Of a stretch of 64,000 nt of DNA, positions 8,680 through 16,917 are shown piece after piece (within the stretch, counting starts at the first letter, position 1; every line of letters starts with the position of its first letter). The notes beneath the pieces were generated by a model that made no database searches, was not told the origin of the DNA, and saw nothing but the letters and a program-made list of their open reading frames with translations. The translations under genes were made by a program, and so were the position numbers. Source of the stretch: Pseudomonas sp. ACN8 (GTDB lineage: Bacteria; Pseudomonadota; Gammaproteobacteria; Pseudomonadales; Pseudomonadaceae); the NCBI RefSeq assembly GCF_002303925.1, contig NZ_MRCS01000003.1, positions 62,001 to 126,000 of the forward strand, given 5' to 3'.

Positions 8680-8845
8680 CTAAAAACTCCATTCCTTAGC
8701 CTGGACGACTCGGCAGAATGGCCCCGCCAAAGTTGCATTGTGGTGGGCAATGATGGCCTCTGCTTTAAGCGTTGGAGTATCAGAGCAGGTATGCCCATCG
8801 GCGATGAGTACAGCATCGAAGCCCAAATCGCCCCATTTGCCCCGG
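8680..8845 (-). pseudogene. C-terminal remnant of an isochorismatase-family cysteine hydrolase
   Basis: Reading leftward from ~8845 in one frame gives GDLGFDAVLIADGHTCSDTP, then LKAEAIIAHHNATLAG and a stop at 8680-8682. This is the conserved end of isochorismatase-like hydrolases (the usual pattern is VxLVxDGHTTxDTxxLxAxxIIxHHNxTL). Everything N-terminal, including the catalytic Asp, Lys and Cys, is missing. The segment joins directly to a DUF6632-like fragment in another frame, pointing to a deletion that fused two genes. Confidence 0.6.
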
Positions 8846-9082
8846 CTGGGTGACCGTCTGGACGGCCATGATTGCTCCGTGTATGGCGCTGGGCCACACG
8901 ATGAACCAGATCAGGCTCAGATTGGCTAATGGATCACGTGCGGCCAGGATCAAGAACACGCCAAGTGTGGCGTAGATGCCAACGATCATCATCGGGTAGT
9001 CCGAGTGACCGACGTGCCAGGCCCAGCCGGACGGCCAGAACAACATAAGAGGGTAGAGAGCAAGGCACGCGAGCCGGTGCCT
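8846..9082 (-). pseudogene. DUF6632-like membrane protein remnant
   Basis: Leftward from ~9080 the frame reads LALYPLMLFWPSGWAW, HSDYPMMIVGIYATLGVFLI and SLIWFIVW..HGAIMAVQ. These are the conserved helices of small DUF6632-type membrane proteins (usually ~130-150 residues). An in-frame TAG sits just upstream (about 9083-9085) and no start codon with a ribosome site precedes the first helix. At the 3' end, after ~residue 65 of the fragment, the frame runs into the cysteine-hydrolase remnant and then a stop. Both ends of the gene are therefore lost. An ATG at 9046 would give 88 residues with a nonsense tail. Confidence 0.55.
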
Positions 9083-9121
9083 CTATAGAATCTTAGGTGT
9101 CGAGTGCCGCTGTCCACCTAT

Positions 9122-9655
9122 TCAAGACAGGTTTGAGGGCATTGGGGGCAAGTTATCAAGAAATACGGCAATCTGCCGGCGATGCCGCAAGTGCACCGTA
9201 GGAATCTGAAGGCCCAAGGCCAGACGCACCGCCTCGATACCTGGGCGGTAGCCTCGATCGAAATTCCATACGAAGCTCAGAAAGGTAAAGAACGCTCGGT
9301 CGAGCTTCTCTTTACAACCTGCTGCAAGGTCGGACCGAGGGCGATTCAATATGCCGCGCATGATCACCCGGGTGAAACAGGTGAGTCGCGGTGTATCGAG
9401 CCAGATGATCAGGTCGGCACGGGGCAGGCGAAGATCGAAGGTACGCCGGGCATAATTGCCTTCGCAAATCCAGGCAGTCGGTGCGATCGCTTCGCTGACC
9501 CGTGCGCGGAACTGCTCGGCGTCGGGCTCGACCCAGTCGGGCTCCCAGAACAGTGTGTCCAAGTGCACTACGGGCAGGCCAAGGCGCTTACCGAGGGCGC
9601 GGGCGAGGGTAGATTTGCCGCTACCAGCATTGCCCAGAATTACAATCCGTTGCAT
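9122..9655 (-). CDS. P-loop kinase-like protein (FlaR/DNA topology modulation type)
   Basis: A 177-residue cytosolic protein of the small-kinase P-loop group. The Walker A is ILGNAGSGKSTLARAL (residues ~4-19). VHLDTLFWEPDW is the typical second motif of the family, followed by the WICEGNY strand and DLIIWLDTPRLTCFTRVIMRG. Relatives are annotated as DNA topology modulation protein or adenylate-kinase-like ATPase; a nucleotide or small-molecule kinase role is more likely from the fold, but the substrate is unknown. ATG 9655 is preferred, with AGGAAG 13-8 bases upstream; the in-frame ATG at 9709 adds unrelated sequence. Monocistronic. Confidence 0.8.
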   Translation of the reverse strand: MQRIVILGNAGSGKSTLARALGKRLGLPVVHLDTLFWEPDWVEPDAEQFRARVSEAIAPTAWICEGNYARRTFDLRLPRADLIIWLDTPRLTCFTRVIMRGILNRPRSDLAAGCKEKLDRAFFTFLSFVWNFDRGYRPGIEAVRLALGLQIPTVHLRHRRQIAVFLDNLPPMPSNLS

Positions 9656-9914
9656 GGTCGGACTTCCTGTCGCGAAAATAGCCGGCAATTGTGCAGGTTT
9701 CGAGGGCATTAGTTAAAGGCTAAAGATATCAATCTCGGACGCATACGTTTTGCTGCGCAAACCATGGCCGACTTTCTCAACAGAATCGGCCATAGGCAGC
9801 CAGTCGCAAATGTCCACGAAACCATGGGCGATTAACTCTGGGGTACACAGGCATTCAGCTTCCCTCCGCCCTCGGTTCCCGACCGGGGGCGCGGCGCCTA
9901 CAAAGTTGCCATTA

Positions 9915-10265
9915 TCATTTGTCGTCCTTCCTTGTCGACGATTGTGGTCGGCGGTCAGTGCTCTCTTCGGCATTGGGCGCTTCTGGAAAACTCCCTGGCG
10001 TGAACACATGGGTCTGCAGGTCGCTGGCATCGACGTCGGCGACACCATGAACCGAACGGGCCAGACCAATGGCCTGTTCACACTGTCTATGAGTGTTGAC
10101 GCGACCGCTTAACTCCACTTTGCCCGCATGGGTTTTGACATTGATATGCAGGCTAAGGGTCGGATCGGAAAATGCCAGGGCCGACTTCACCTTGGCGGTA
10201 ATCCATGCATCGTGAACGGCCATTTCCAGACCATGAGAGTAATGCTGGAAGGAGTGAATTTTCAT
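9915..10265 (-). CDS. BON-domain protein (OsmY-like)
   Basis: This 116-residue product carries one BON domain (residues ~18-80): AVHDAWITAKVKSALAFS, LHINVKTHAGKVELSGRVN and ARSVHGVADVDASDLQ. Such domains bind phospholipid surfaces or link envelope proteins, and occur in osmotically induced OsmY. It differs from OsmY in having one rather than two copies and no obvious signal peptide (MKIHSFQHYSHGLEMAVHD), so its location is uncertain. The C-terminal 30 residues are polar and probably disordered. ATG 10265 follows an AGAGAGGG site. The flanks (9713-9914 and 10266-10521) show no credible genes. Confidence 0.75.
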   Translation of the reverse strand: MKIHSFQHYSHGLEMAVHDAWITAKVKSALAFSDPTLSLHINVKTHAGKVELSGRVNTHRQCEQAIGLARSVHGVADVDASDLQTHVFTPGSFPEAPNAEESTDRRPQSSTRKDDK

Positions 10266-10521
10266 GGCTGAACCCTCTCTCGCGTAATCAGACGTACTGT
10301 CCATCCCATTTGCTGTGCTGCCCAGTGCCTGTCAGGTGAACGCTATGGATACCTGGTTGGTTTTGGAGCGCTCGCCACGCAGACATTGACAGACATTAAT
10401 TATAGTACGGCCGTTGCCTGCGGTCAGAGCGCTGTCCCCGTGAACGTTCGCCTTTGCGCCAGGCGCAACACCTACAAAGGGCCTGTTGCCCGAATGCAAT
10501 AGGGTCAACAGGCGCCAATGG

Positions 10522-12087
10522 CTATCGGCTGAAACGTTCGGCCAGGCTGTGCAGGTAATCGGCCATGACTTCCAGATCCTGGCTGATGGCGGCACCTTGC
10601 TTGGCCTGCCCGGCACTGTGATCGCACAGTTGGGCAATGCGGGTGATCTGTTGATTGATGTCTTCAGCCACGTGACTTTGTTCTTCAGACGCCGAGGCCA
10701 TCTGCTGGCTCATGCCGGTTATCCGGGTGACGGCCTGGCTGATGCCGACCAACGCCGACTGCACCGCCTCGACACTTTGCATGCTTTCGCGGGAAATCTG
10801 CTCGCCACGATTGGCCGTAGATACAGCGCGATCGGCACCGACATACAGTGAAGCGATGATGCCGTGGATCTGTTCGGTGGAGGTGCGGGTGCGTTGTGCA
10901 AGGGAACGCACCTCGTCGGCAACCACGGCAAAACCGCGTCCTTGCTCGCCGGCCCGGGCCGCCTCGATGGCGGCATTGAGCGCCAGCAGGTTGGTCTGTT
11001 CGGCAATGGAGGTGATGACGTCCACGACACTGCCGATCGATTGCGTTTCGCTCGCCAATGCATTGACCGCCTGGCCAATCTCGTTGACTGCCTCGTGCAT
11101 GGTTTTCATGGCGCTCAGGCTTTGCCGGGCCAGTTCACTGCCGTCACGGGTCAACTGGTCAGCCTCCGAGGCGGCATGTGCGGTGCTGATGACGTTTTGC
11201 GTGACCTCCTGAATGGTGGCGGCCATCTGTGAAATGGCGGCGGCAGACTGATCGGTTTCACTGCGCTGGCGATCCAGCGACTGCGCCTGGGAACCTGAAA
11301 GCTCGGATGACTGCGCCGCCTTGGCCTTGACGTTGACCCCGGCATCGACGAGCCGGCTCAGGGCTGTCTGCAGGCGCGCTTCCTCACTGACCATGGCCAT
11401 GTCCAGTTGCCCCTGGGGGCCGTGATTATCGCTATAGGTGAGTGCGACCAACGGATCGGAAAAGGCTTTCGGATGCTCGGCCAGGGTGCGCTCGATGACC
11501 CTGCGATTTCGGGACTCGATCAGGTACCAGGCAACACCAAGGCTCGCGACCAGGAGCCCTTGTGCCGCTGTTTGAGGTAGCCACTGACTCCCCAGCAGTG
11601 AAACCCCGCCAGCCATCAATATTGGCCAACCCTGTTGCAGTGGCCGGAAAATCCGTGCGTTCAGCGAAACGATCGGCTTGCCGGCCCGCATCCTTGAATA
11701 GAGCGCTGATGCCCGGCGGACCTGGTCGCGGCTGGGCACCGAGCGGACCGACTCGTAACCACTCATGCGTCCGTTTTCATAGATGGGCGTGACGTAGGCA
11801 CTGACCCAATAGAAGTCACCATTTTTCGAGCGGTTTTTAACAATACCCATCCAGGGTTTGCCTTGCTTGATGGTGTGCCACATATGCACGAATACCCCGG
11901 GTGGCATGTCGGGATGTCGAACCAGGTTATGGGTCTGACCAACCAGTTCGTCGTAGGTGAAGCCGCTGATGGCAACAAAGGCGTCATTGCAGTAAGTGAT
12001 TCGGCTATCCAGATCGGTCGTGGAGATCAATCGCTGTTCGGTGGAGAAAACTCTTTCATGCTCGGTTACGGGTAAATTCACACGCAT
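10522..12087 (-). CDS. aer: PAS-domain methyl-accepting chemotaxis protein, Aer-type aerotaxis receptor
   Basis: The 521 residues are ordered as in Pseudomonas Aer. An N-terminal FAD-type PAS domain (~residues 20-125; [51 protein letters not shown]) is followed by a short hydrophobic hairpin near 155-190, a HAMP-like linker and the MCP signalling domain (~230-521). The signalling hairpin tip contains the invariant [22 protein letters not shown]. Aer senses the redox state of the electron-transport chain through FAD and drives CheA/CheW to steer cells to oxygen. No che gene adjoins it, as usual for stand-alone receptors. Length and domain order match the family, so confidence is high. Confidence 0.88.
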   Translation of the reverse strand: MRVNLPVTEHERVFSTEQRLISTTDLDSRITYCNDAFVAISGFTYDELVGQTHNLVRHPDMPPGVFVHMWHTIKQGKPWMGIVKNRSKNGDFYWVSAYVTPIYENGRMSGYESVRSVPSRDQVRRASALYSRMRAGKPIVSLNARIFRPLQQGWPILMAGGVSLLGSQWLPQTAAQGLLVASLGVAWYLIESRNRRVIERTLAEHPKAFSDPLVALTYSDNHGPQGQLDMAMVSEEARLQTALSRLVDAGVNVKAKAAQSSELSGSQAQSLDRQRSETDQSAAAISQMAATIQEVTQNVISTAHAASEADQLTRDGSELARQSLSAMKTMHEAVNEIGQAVNALASETQSIGSVVDVITSIAEQTNLLALNAAIEAARAGEQGRGFAVVADEVRSLAQRTRTSTEQIHGIIASLYVGADRAVSTANRGEQISRESMQSVEAVQSALVGISQAVTRITGMSQQMASASEEQSHVAEDINQQITRIAQLCDHSAGQAKQGAAISQDLEVMADYLHSLAERFSR

Positions 12088-12421
12088 ACACTGCGACCCC
12101 TCGAATTATTATTTTGCTGAGCATATAAATCGCAAAGGCGCCCAGTTGTAGCGCCAACTGGGCCTGGCATCAAATCGCGGGATTCAACGCGTGGGCCCGA
12201 AGAGGAATTTATGGACGGGGGAGGCGGTGGACCCTTCATTCGACGACAATTTCTTTTCATTTCATGACAAGTCGGCGATATCAAAGTGGAATCATGACTG
12301 TAGCCAGCTTTGAGTCGCGCTGCGCATGATCACCGGGTCCAGCAGACGAGTGGCTGTGTGTCGAGCTATATGATGAGGCCGGCCCGAGGTCGAAGGTTCG
12401 CCGGGCCGGCTCGTTCGTGTT
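12088..12421. other. Intergenic gap with two GC-rich inverted repeats
   Basis: Two perfect 9-bp stems lie here: GCCCAGTTG/CAACTGGGC at 12140-12163 (6-base loop) in the aer upstream region, and GCCGGCCCG/CGGGCCGGC at 12378-12410 (15-base loop), which starts 12 bases downstream of the MFS stop codon. The second could terminate the leftward MFS gene, though no U-tract follows. No gene is credible in this gap. Confidence 0.5.
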
Positions 12422-13759
12422 TCAGGCGGATGCGCCTACGCCTTCGGCTTTCTCCTGCGACGCAACGTCATGCAGGGAAATCCTTGAAGTCTCCGGTAAT
12501 GCCAGCCCGCCCGCCAATGCGAGCAATGCAATCGCGATCAGATAGAACGCCGGCGACAGGTTGCTGCCGGTGGTGCTGATCAGCCACGTCGCTACCAGCG
12601 GCGCGGTGCCGCCGAACAGGGTGTACGCCATGTTGTAGGTAATCGCCGAGGCGGTGTACCGAGTACGGGTAGGGAAGGTTTCCGAGAGCAAGGCCGCGGT
12701 GACCACGCCACACAACACCGCGCCAATCGCCAGGAGCATGACGCCGACGATGGACGCGGCGAACGAACCGGAGCTGGCCATCAGGAACGATGGATACACG
12801 ACCACGATCAACAGCGCGCAAGCGGTCATTACCGTGATCCGACGCCCGACCCGGTCCGAATACAGCCCGGCCAGCGGGCAGATCGCCGCAGCGAACAGCA
12901 ATGCAATCAGTGACACCAGCAAGGCTGTGGCGCGACTCAGGCCACCGGCGACTTGCAGGTAGGTCGCGAAGTAGGTGGTGAACATATAAAACGAGAGTGC
13001 CGTGAGTGACACAAAAGCGCCCAGGCAACAGATCGCCGCACCATGGTTGCGCAAAGTTTCCTTGAGAGGAGAGTGTGCGACAGCGTGTTCCTGAGTCACC
13101 GCCTGGAATGCCGGTGTCTCATCGAGCTTCCAGCGCAGGTAAAGCCCCACCAGGCCCAGGGGCGCGGCAATCAGGAACGGCAGGCGCCAACCCCAGCTCC
13201 CCATTGCTTCGGCCGACAATGAAGCCTCGAGCGCGTAGGCCACCACGGCGGCCGCGGCGAAGGCGGAAAATGTCGACACCGGAATGAAGCTGCCATACCA
13301 GGCGCGTTTATCACTCGGTGCATGCTCCATCAGGTAGGCACAGGCACCTGCGTATTCCCCCCCGGCGGAAAAGCCCTGGGCGCAACGGATTAGGGACAGA
13401 AGAATCGGCGCCATGACCCCGATCGCCGCATACGTGGGCAGCAGACCGATCAAGGTCGTGGCACCGGCCATCAGCAGGATGGTCATCGCGAGGGTGCGCT
13501 TGCGGCCGATCCGGTCGCCCAGCATGCCGAAGAAAATCCCGCCAAGGGGCCGAAACGCAAAGGCCACGGCGAACACCGCAAAGGTCTTGAGCAGCGCGGC
13601 ACTGGCATCGCCGCTGGGGAAGAATTGTTGGGCGATGGTCGTGGCCAAAAAGCCGTAGACGGCAAAGTCGAACCACTCGACGAAATTGCCGATCCCGGCG
13701 GCCACAATCACTCTTCTCAGCGTTTGTGGGCTGACTTGTTCCATAGTTGCGCTCGTCAT
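12422..13759 (-). CDS. MFS transporter, metabolite:H+ symporter (MHS/ProP-like) family
   Basis: A 445-residue inner-membrane carrier with twelve predicted helices. MHS hallmarks are the N-terminal GIGNFVEWFDFAVYGFLA (~residues 22-39), the loop 2-3 motif GMLGDRIGRKRTL (~78-90), and RCAQGFSAGGEYAGA (~122-136), which matches the RxxQGxxxGGE signature of the family. The second half has a YSDRVGRRIT loop. Known MHS substrates include citrate, alpha-ketoglutarate, shikimate, proline/betaine and dicarboxylates; none can be chosen from the sequence, and the neighbours give no hint. GAGG lies 7-10 bases before ATG 13759. Monocistronic. Confidence 0.88.
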   Translation of the reverse strand: MTSATMEQVSPQTLRRVIVAAGIGNFVEWFDFAVYGFLATTIAQQFFPSGDASAALLKTFAVFAVAFAFRPLGGIFFGMLGDRIGRKRTLAMTILLMAGATTLIGLLPTYAAIGVMAPILLSLIRCAQGFSAGGEYAGACAYLMEHAPSDKRAWYGSFIPVSTFSAFAAAAVVAYALEASLSAEAMGSWGWRLPFLIAAPLGLVGLYLRWKLDETPAFQAVTQEHAVAHSPLKETLRNHGAAICCLGAFVSLTALSFYMFTTYFATYLQVAGGLSRATALLVSLIALLFAAAICPLAGLYSDRVGRRITVMTACALLIVVVYPSFLMASSGSFAASIVGVMLLAIGAVLCGVVTAALLSETFPTRTRYTASAITYNMAYTLFGGTAPLVATWLISTTGSNLSPAFYLIAIALLALAGGLALPETSRISLHDVASQEKAEGVGASA

Positions 13760-13987
13760 GCTTGACCTCGACAGTTCGTCAGTAAGCTATCGATTATCGG
13801 GGCTGGCCCTGAGGTGGCTCACTTCAAAAGTGTCATCCACATAGTCAGTACCGACTTCATGCCGTTGAGTCAGGCAGGATTCGCGCCAGATTGGCCGAGG
13901 GAGAGAAAAGGGCGATTTTTTCGTAAATTTGAAAAGCGTTGAGGGTATTGTCGGTCGCAGGGATCAGATCAATCAGAAGGGATGAAG

Positions 13988-14554
13988 ATGACATTGACTG
14001 CCGAAAGCCTGCTCAGGATCGCAATGGCCAATCCGGTAAACGCAGAAATTTCCGCTCGCTTGCCTGAGCTCGGTTTGAACCAGTGCATGCTCACGGCCGG
14101 TTGCCTGTTCCAGGCCGTCTGGAATCATCAGGCACAGCGCCCGCCGGAGTGGGGCGTGAAGGATTACGACGTCTTTTACTTCGATGATGACCTGTCGTGG
14201 GAAGCCGAGAATGAGGTCATCCAATCAGGTCAGCGTCTGTTCCGCGACCTCGACGTGAACATTGAGTTCAAGAATCAGGCTCGCGTCCACCTATGGTACG
14301 GCCAGCGCTTTGGCGGGGACTATCCAAGGCTACAGTCGGCAAAAGACGGGATTGACCGCTACCTGGTTGCCGGCACCTGCATAGGCCTGGATATCGAAAC
14401 TGGCGAGGTCTATGCGCCCAACGGCCTGGCCGACATAGAGCGCGGGCTGCTTCGAATCAATCCAAGGAATCCGAAGCCGGAGCTGTTCGATCAGAAGGCG
14501 AAAAGTTATCAGGCTCGTTGGCCCTGGCTCAGGATCGTGGAACACCAACGTTGA
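13988..14554 (+). CDS. Nucleotidyltransferase-family protein (DUF925 / NTP_transf_6)
   Basis: A 188-residue protein matching the PF06042-type family: ASLLRI-like start, LTAGCLFQAVWNHQ (the GxLxQxVWN motif), WGVKDYDVFYFDDDLSWEAE (the DYDVFYFD metal-site motif) and VHLWYGQRFG. Catalytic carboxylates of the nucleotidyltransferase fold are present in DYDVFYFDDD. The biological substrate of the family is not known. Two nearby ATGs compete: 13982 has its ribosome site one base away, whereas AGAAGG sits seven bases before 13988, so the second is taken as the start. It precedes the small DUF2986 gene on the same strand. Confidence 0.82.
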   Translation: MTLTAESLLRIAMANPVNAEISARLPELGLNQCMLTAGCLFQAVWNHQAQRPPEWGVKDYDVFYFDDDLSWEAENEVIQSGQRLFRDLDVNIEFKNQARVHLWYGQRFGGDYPRLQSAKDGIDRYLVAGTCIGLDIETGEVYAPNGLADIERGLLRINPRNPKPELFDQKAKSYQARWPWLRIVEHQR

Positions 14555-14611
14555 ATCGGGCCAGTAAATTTAGCTGGTATCATTCAAAAATTACTGGCTG
14601 AGTAGAACAAC

Positions 14612-14773
14612 ATGAACCGTCAAAAAAAACTGAAGCAGCTGTTCAAGGCAAAGGCCAAAAAGGCCAGTGCCAAACTGGCACCGAAAAGCAAACCTAAATA
14701 CATTTGTAAAGCCGACCGATTGAAGCTGGCGACTGAATCCAGTCATGCCCCAGTCATTTGCGCTGAGAGCTGA
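14612..14773 (+). CDS. DUF2986-like lysine-rich small protein
   Basis: A 53-codon gene: MNRQKKLKQLFKAKAKKASA followed by a KPKYICKADRLKL segment. This is the pattern of DUF2986 (a short basic protein starting MNRxKKxxxxxKxKAKKAxAKL and containing KPKYISKAER), widespread in gamma-proteobacteria and of unknown function. The N-terminal half is strongly basic and probably helical, so nucleic-acid binding is conceivable but unproven. It lies 57 bases after the nucleotidyltransferase gene and directly before a strong terminator, which supports it being expressed. The weak point is the lack of a clear ribosome site (GAGTAGAACAAC precedes the ATG). Confidence 0.75.
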   Translation: MNRQKKLKQLFKAKAKKASAKLAPKSKPKYICKADRLKLATESSHAPVICAES

Positions 14774-14804
14774 TCTTTGTAGCTCGCGCACCACTCGAAA
14801 ACTC

Positions 14805-14841
14805 AAGCCCCTGGTTCTTTAGAACCCGGGGCTTTGTCTTG
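14805..14841 (+). terminator. Strong Rho-independent terminator
   Basis: AAGCCCCTGGTTCT (14805-14818) pairs with AGAACCCGGGGCTT (14821-14834) with one mismatch and a very short loop, and is followed by TGTCTTGT. It lies 31 bases after the DUF2986 stop and also sits beyond the 3' end of the convergent DUF1329 gene, so it may serve both. Confidence 0.8.
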
Positions 14842-14881
14842 TATCGGTCATGCATCATCGATGCGTTGCATCACGGCAGAC

Positions 14882-16204
14882 CTAGCGGATACCGGCACCC
14901 GCCATGGACTCAGGCACCCACTGCGCCGTCGATAGCGGCTCGATGTAGCGGATGCCGCCATGCGGGCCCACCACGCCGTTGATGTTGTAGGTGCCTTTGG
15001 ACAGGTCGTAAGTCATGAAAGGGGTGGCGTCCGGGACCTGCTGGTCGTAGCTCTGGCTGAAGAACGCGAAGGAGCCACGGTACAGCTGGCCACGGGTGTC
15101 GTACTGATCGGAGGCCACCGCGGCCCAAGTGTCTTCATCCAGGTAAAAGCGACGCTTCTGGTAGATGTGCTTCGCCCCGGGCTTGAGGTTGCCCTCCACG
15201 ACGTAGACCCGGTGCTTTTCCCAGCGTACGAAGTCCGGGGCAACGAAGTTGGGCGTGGTCAGCGACTTGGCGGCGCGGGCGTAGGTGAGTTTGTACGTGT
15301 TGTAGGGCACGATCATTTCCTGCTTGCCCACCAGTGTCCAGTCGTACAGTTCCAGCGCACGGGCAGTACCGGGGTTGGGGGTGTCGTAGGCCAGGATCGA
15401 GATCTGTTTGACGCGGCGCTGGGCAGGCATGTACTGCCAGGCGCGGCCAGGGAACTGCGTCGGGTTGGTGGCGTTCTTGAGCATGATCGACTCGCCGGCT
15501 CGGCGCGCAGGTCCGGTATAGGACAGTTTCAACTGATAGTAGATGTCGGAGCTGTTGAACGGCTTCGACAGGTTCTCGTAGATCGGGAAGGAGATGAATG
15601 CTTCGCCGGTGACCGCCAGGCTCGGTACGCCCGCCGTGTCGACGCTCCAGGAGTCGTACTTGGAATGGATGTTGACGCCCTGGTAGCGCAGCAGGAAATT
15701 CCACATCGCTTCGGCGCCGGACTGCGGGATCGGGAAAGGCACCCCGGGCATCACATTGTCGATGGCGATCCCGCCGTTGAGGGACCTGGCATTGGTGGCA
15801 TTTTTGCGGCTGTTGTCCAGTATCGCCTGTGGCAGCGATGCCGTGCGGTGGGTCGGGTAGACGTCGATGCGAAAGTCGGGGTAGCGCTTGGCTAATGCCA
15901 CCGTGGTGGCGGTCAGCATGCTTTTGTACGCGTCGACGTTCCTGCCGTTGATCACCAGCAACGGTTTTTCGCCCGCAAAGGGGTCCGGCCGCATGCTGTC
16001 GCCGGTCTTGAAGCTGGAGGGGGCCGTGGTCAGGCCGCCGTTGTAGGGCGGTATGGAACCATCGGCATTACCGGCCTTTTCGGCTCCCACCCACGTCAGG
16101 CTGGTGCCCAGCCGGGTGGCTTCCTGGTTCGATACATAGGCTTGGGCATCGATGGCCAGCGCCATGAGGGGGACAGCAGCCAGAAGACTTTTCACGAATT
16201 TCAT
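14882..16204 (-). CDS. DUF1329-family exported protein
   Basis: A 440-residue precursor with a clear signal peptide (MKFVKSLLAAVPLMALAIDAQA). The body matches DUF1329: YVSNQEATRLGTSLTWVGAEKAGN at the mature N-terminus, GSIPPYNGGL, a long middle part and ...YVVEGNLKPGAKHIYQKRRFYLDED near residue 340. The family adopts a LolB/LppX-like fold and is thought to sit in the periplasm or outer membrane. It usually pairs with a DUF1302 protein and an RND transporter in steroid, phenol or alkyl-aromatic degradation loci. Here it stands alone, which is unusual; no DUF1302 gene is in view. Confidence 0.85.
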   Translation of the reverse strand: MKFVKSLLAAVPLMALAIDAQAYVSNQEATRLGTSLTWVGAEKAGNADGSIPPYNGGLTTAPSSFKTGDSMRPDPFAGEKPLLVINGRNVDAYKSMLTATTVALAKRYPDFRIDVYPTHRTASLPQAILDNSRKNATNARSLNGGIAIDNVMPGVPFPIPQSGAEAMWNFLLRYQGVNIHSKYDSWSVDTAGVPSLAVTGEAFISFPIYENLSKPFNSSDIYYQLKLSYTGPARRAGESIMLKNATNPTQFPGRAWQYMPAQRRVKQISILAYDTPNPGTARALELYDWTLVGKQEMIVPYNTYKLTYARAAKSLTTPNFVAPDFVRWEKHRVYVVEGNLKPGAKHIYQKRRFYLDEDTWAAVASDQYDTRGQLYRGSFAFFSQSYDQQVPDATPFMTYDLSKGTYNINGVVGPHGGIRYIEPLSTAQWVPESMAGAGIR

Positions 16205-16496
16205 ATTGTTATTCTCCTGCCTGGCGTACCAGGCAACTCGTGACTCAGGCGCAGCGTCGCTTACGTCGACTCATCGCCAGAGACCTTTTCAGTTCTGCCA
16301 TTAGATAGCCCCCGTATCAGGGGCGCTTTTCATTTGACGACAGCCCCTTGGCTATTGATGACAGGCCTGAGTTGCCTCGGCGCGCACCCGATGGGGAGAG
16401 CGACCATCACTTGATTGTATTTCTCAAAGGAATCATCGGGTTACTGAATGGTCATAGCCATGACCCTTCCATACTTCCAACGTTTAGGACGTTCTT

Positions 16497-16727
16497 ATGA
16501 ATCGCGCAGCAATCTTGATCGTGGCCATTTCCAGCGCCGTCTTGTTGGGAGGCTGCGGCCCGCATTGGGATGACGGAGAACGGTACGGCCGATATCACGA
16601 TCATGACCATCGACGTGGTTACGACCAGAGAGGGGACGATGATCGAGGTTATGACCGTGACTATGATCGTCGTGACTATGATCGCGACCACCGTCGCTAC
16701 CGTGATCGCGATGACAACGACGACTGA
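16497..16727 (+). CDS. Small lipoprotein with D/R/H/Y-rich tail
   Basis: A 76-residue precursor: MNRAAILIVAISSAVLLGGC is a type II signal sequence with lipobox LLGGC, acylation expected at Cys20. The mature ~57 residues are almost entirely Asp, Arg, His and Tyr, with a YDRD/DYDR-like repeat (YDRDYDRRDYDRDHRRYRDR) and an N-terminal YHDHDHRRGY histidine patch. Such a tail is disordered and could bind metal ions or pack ionically against the envelope; the function is unknown. A frame of similar length shifted by one (16570-16806) is a shadow. No operon partner. The ATG follows TAGGACGTTCTT, a modest ribosome site. Confidence 0.7.
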   Translation: MNRAAILIVAISSAVLLGGCGPHWDDGERYGRYHDHDHRRGYDQRGDDDRGYDRDYDRRDYDRDHRRYRDRDDNDD

Positions 16728-16917
16728 TACGTTAGCTTCGAGTGATAGACGCCAGGTCTGGACAACACAGCGAATAATTTGCAGCCCGTCTCATACCTGG
16801 CACTAAAGTGAACAAAATCATTGAAAAAAACCGCCATAAGCTTTAAACGGAAAGCCAAATGGCACATTGCAAGCAATCAGCCAGTGAGTTTCAGCAGTTT
16901 TGGCTCAGGGAGCGCTG

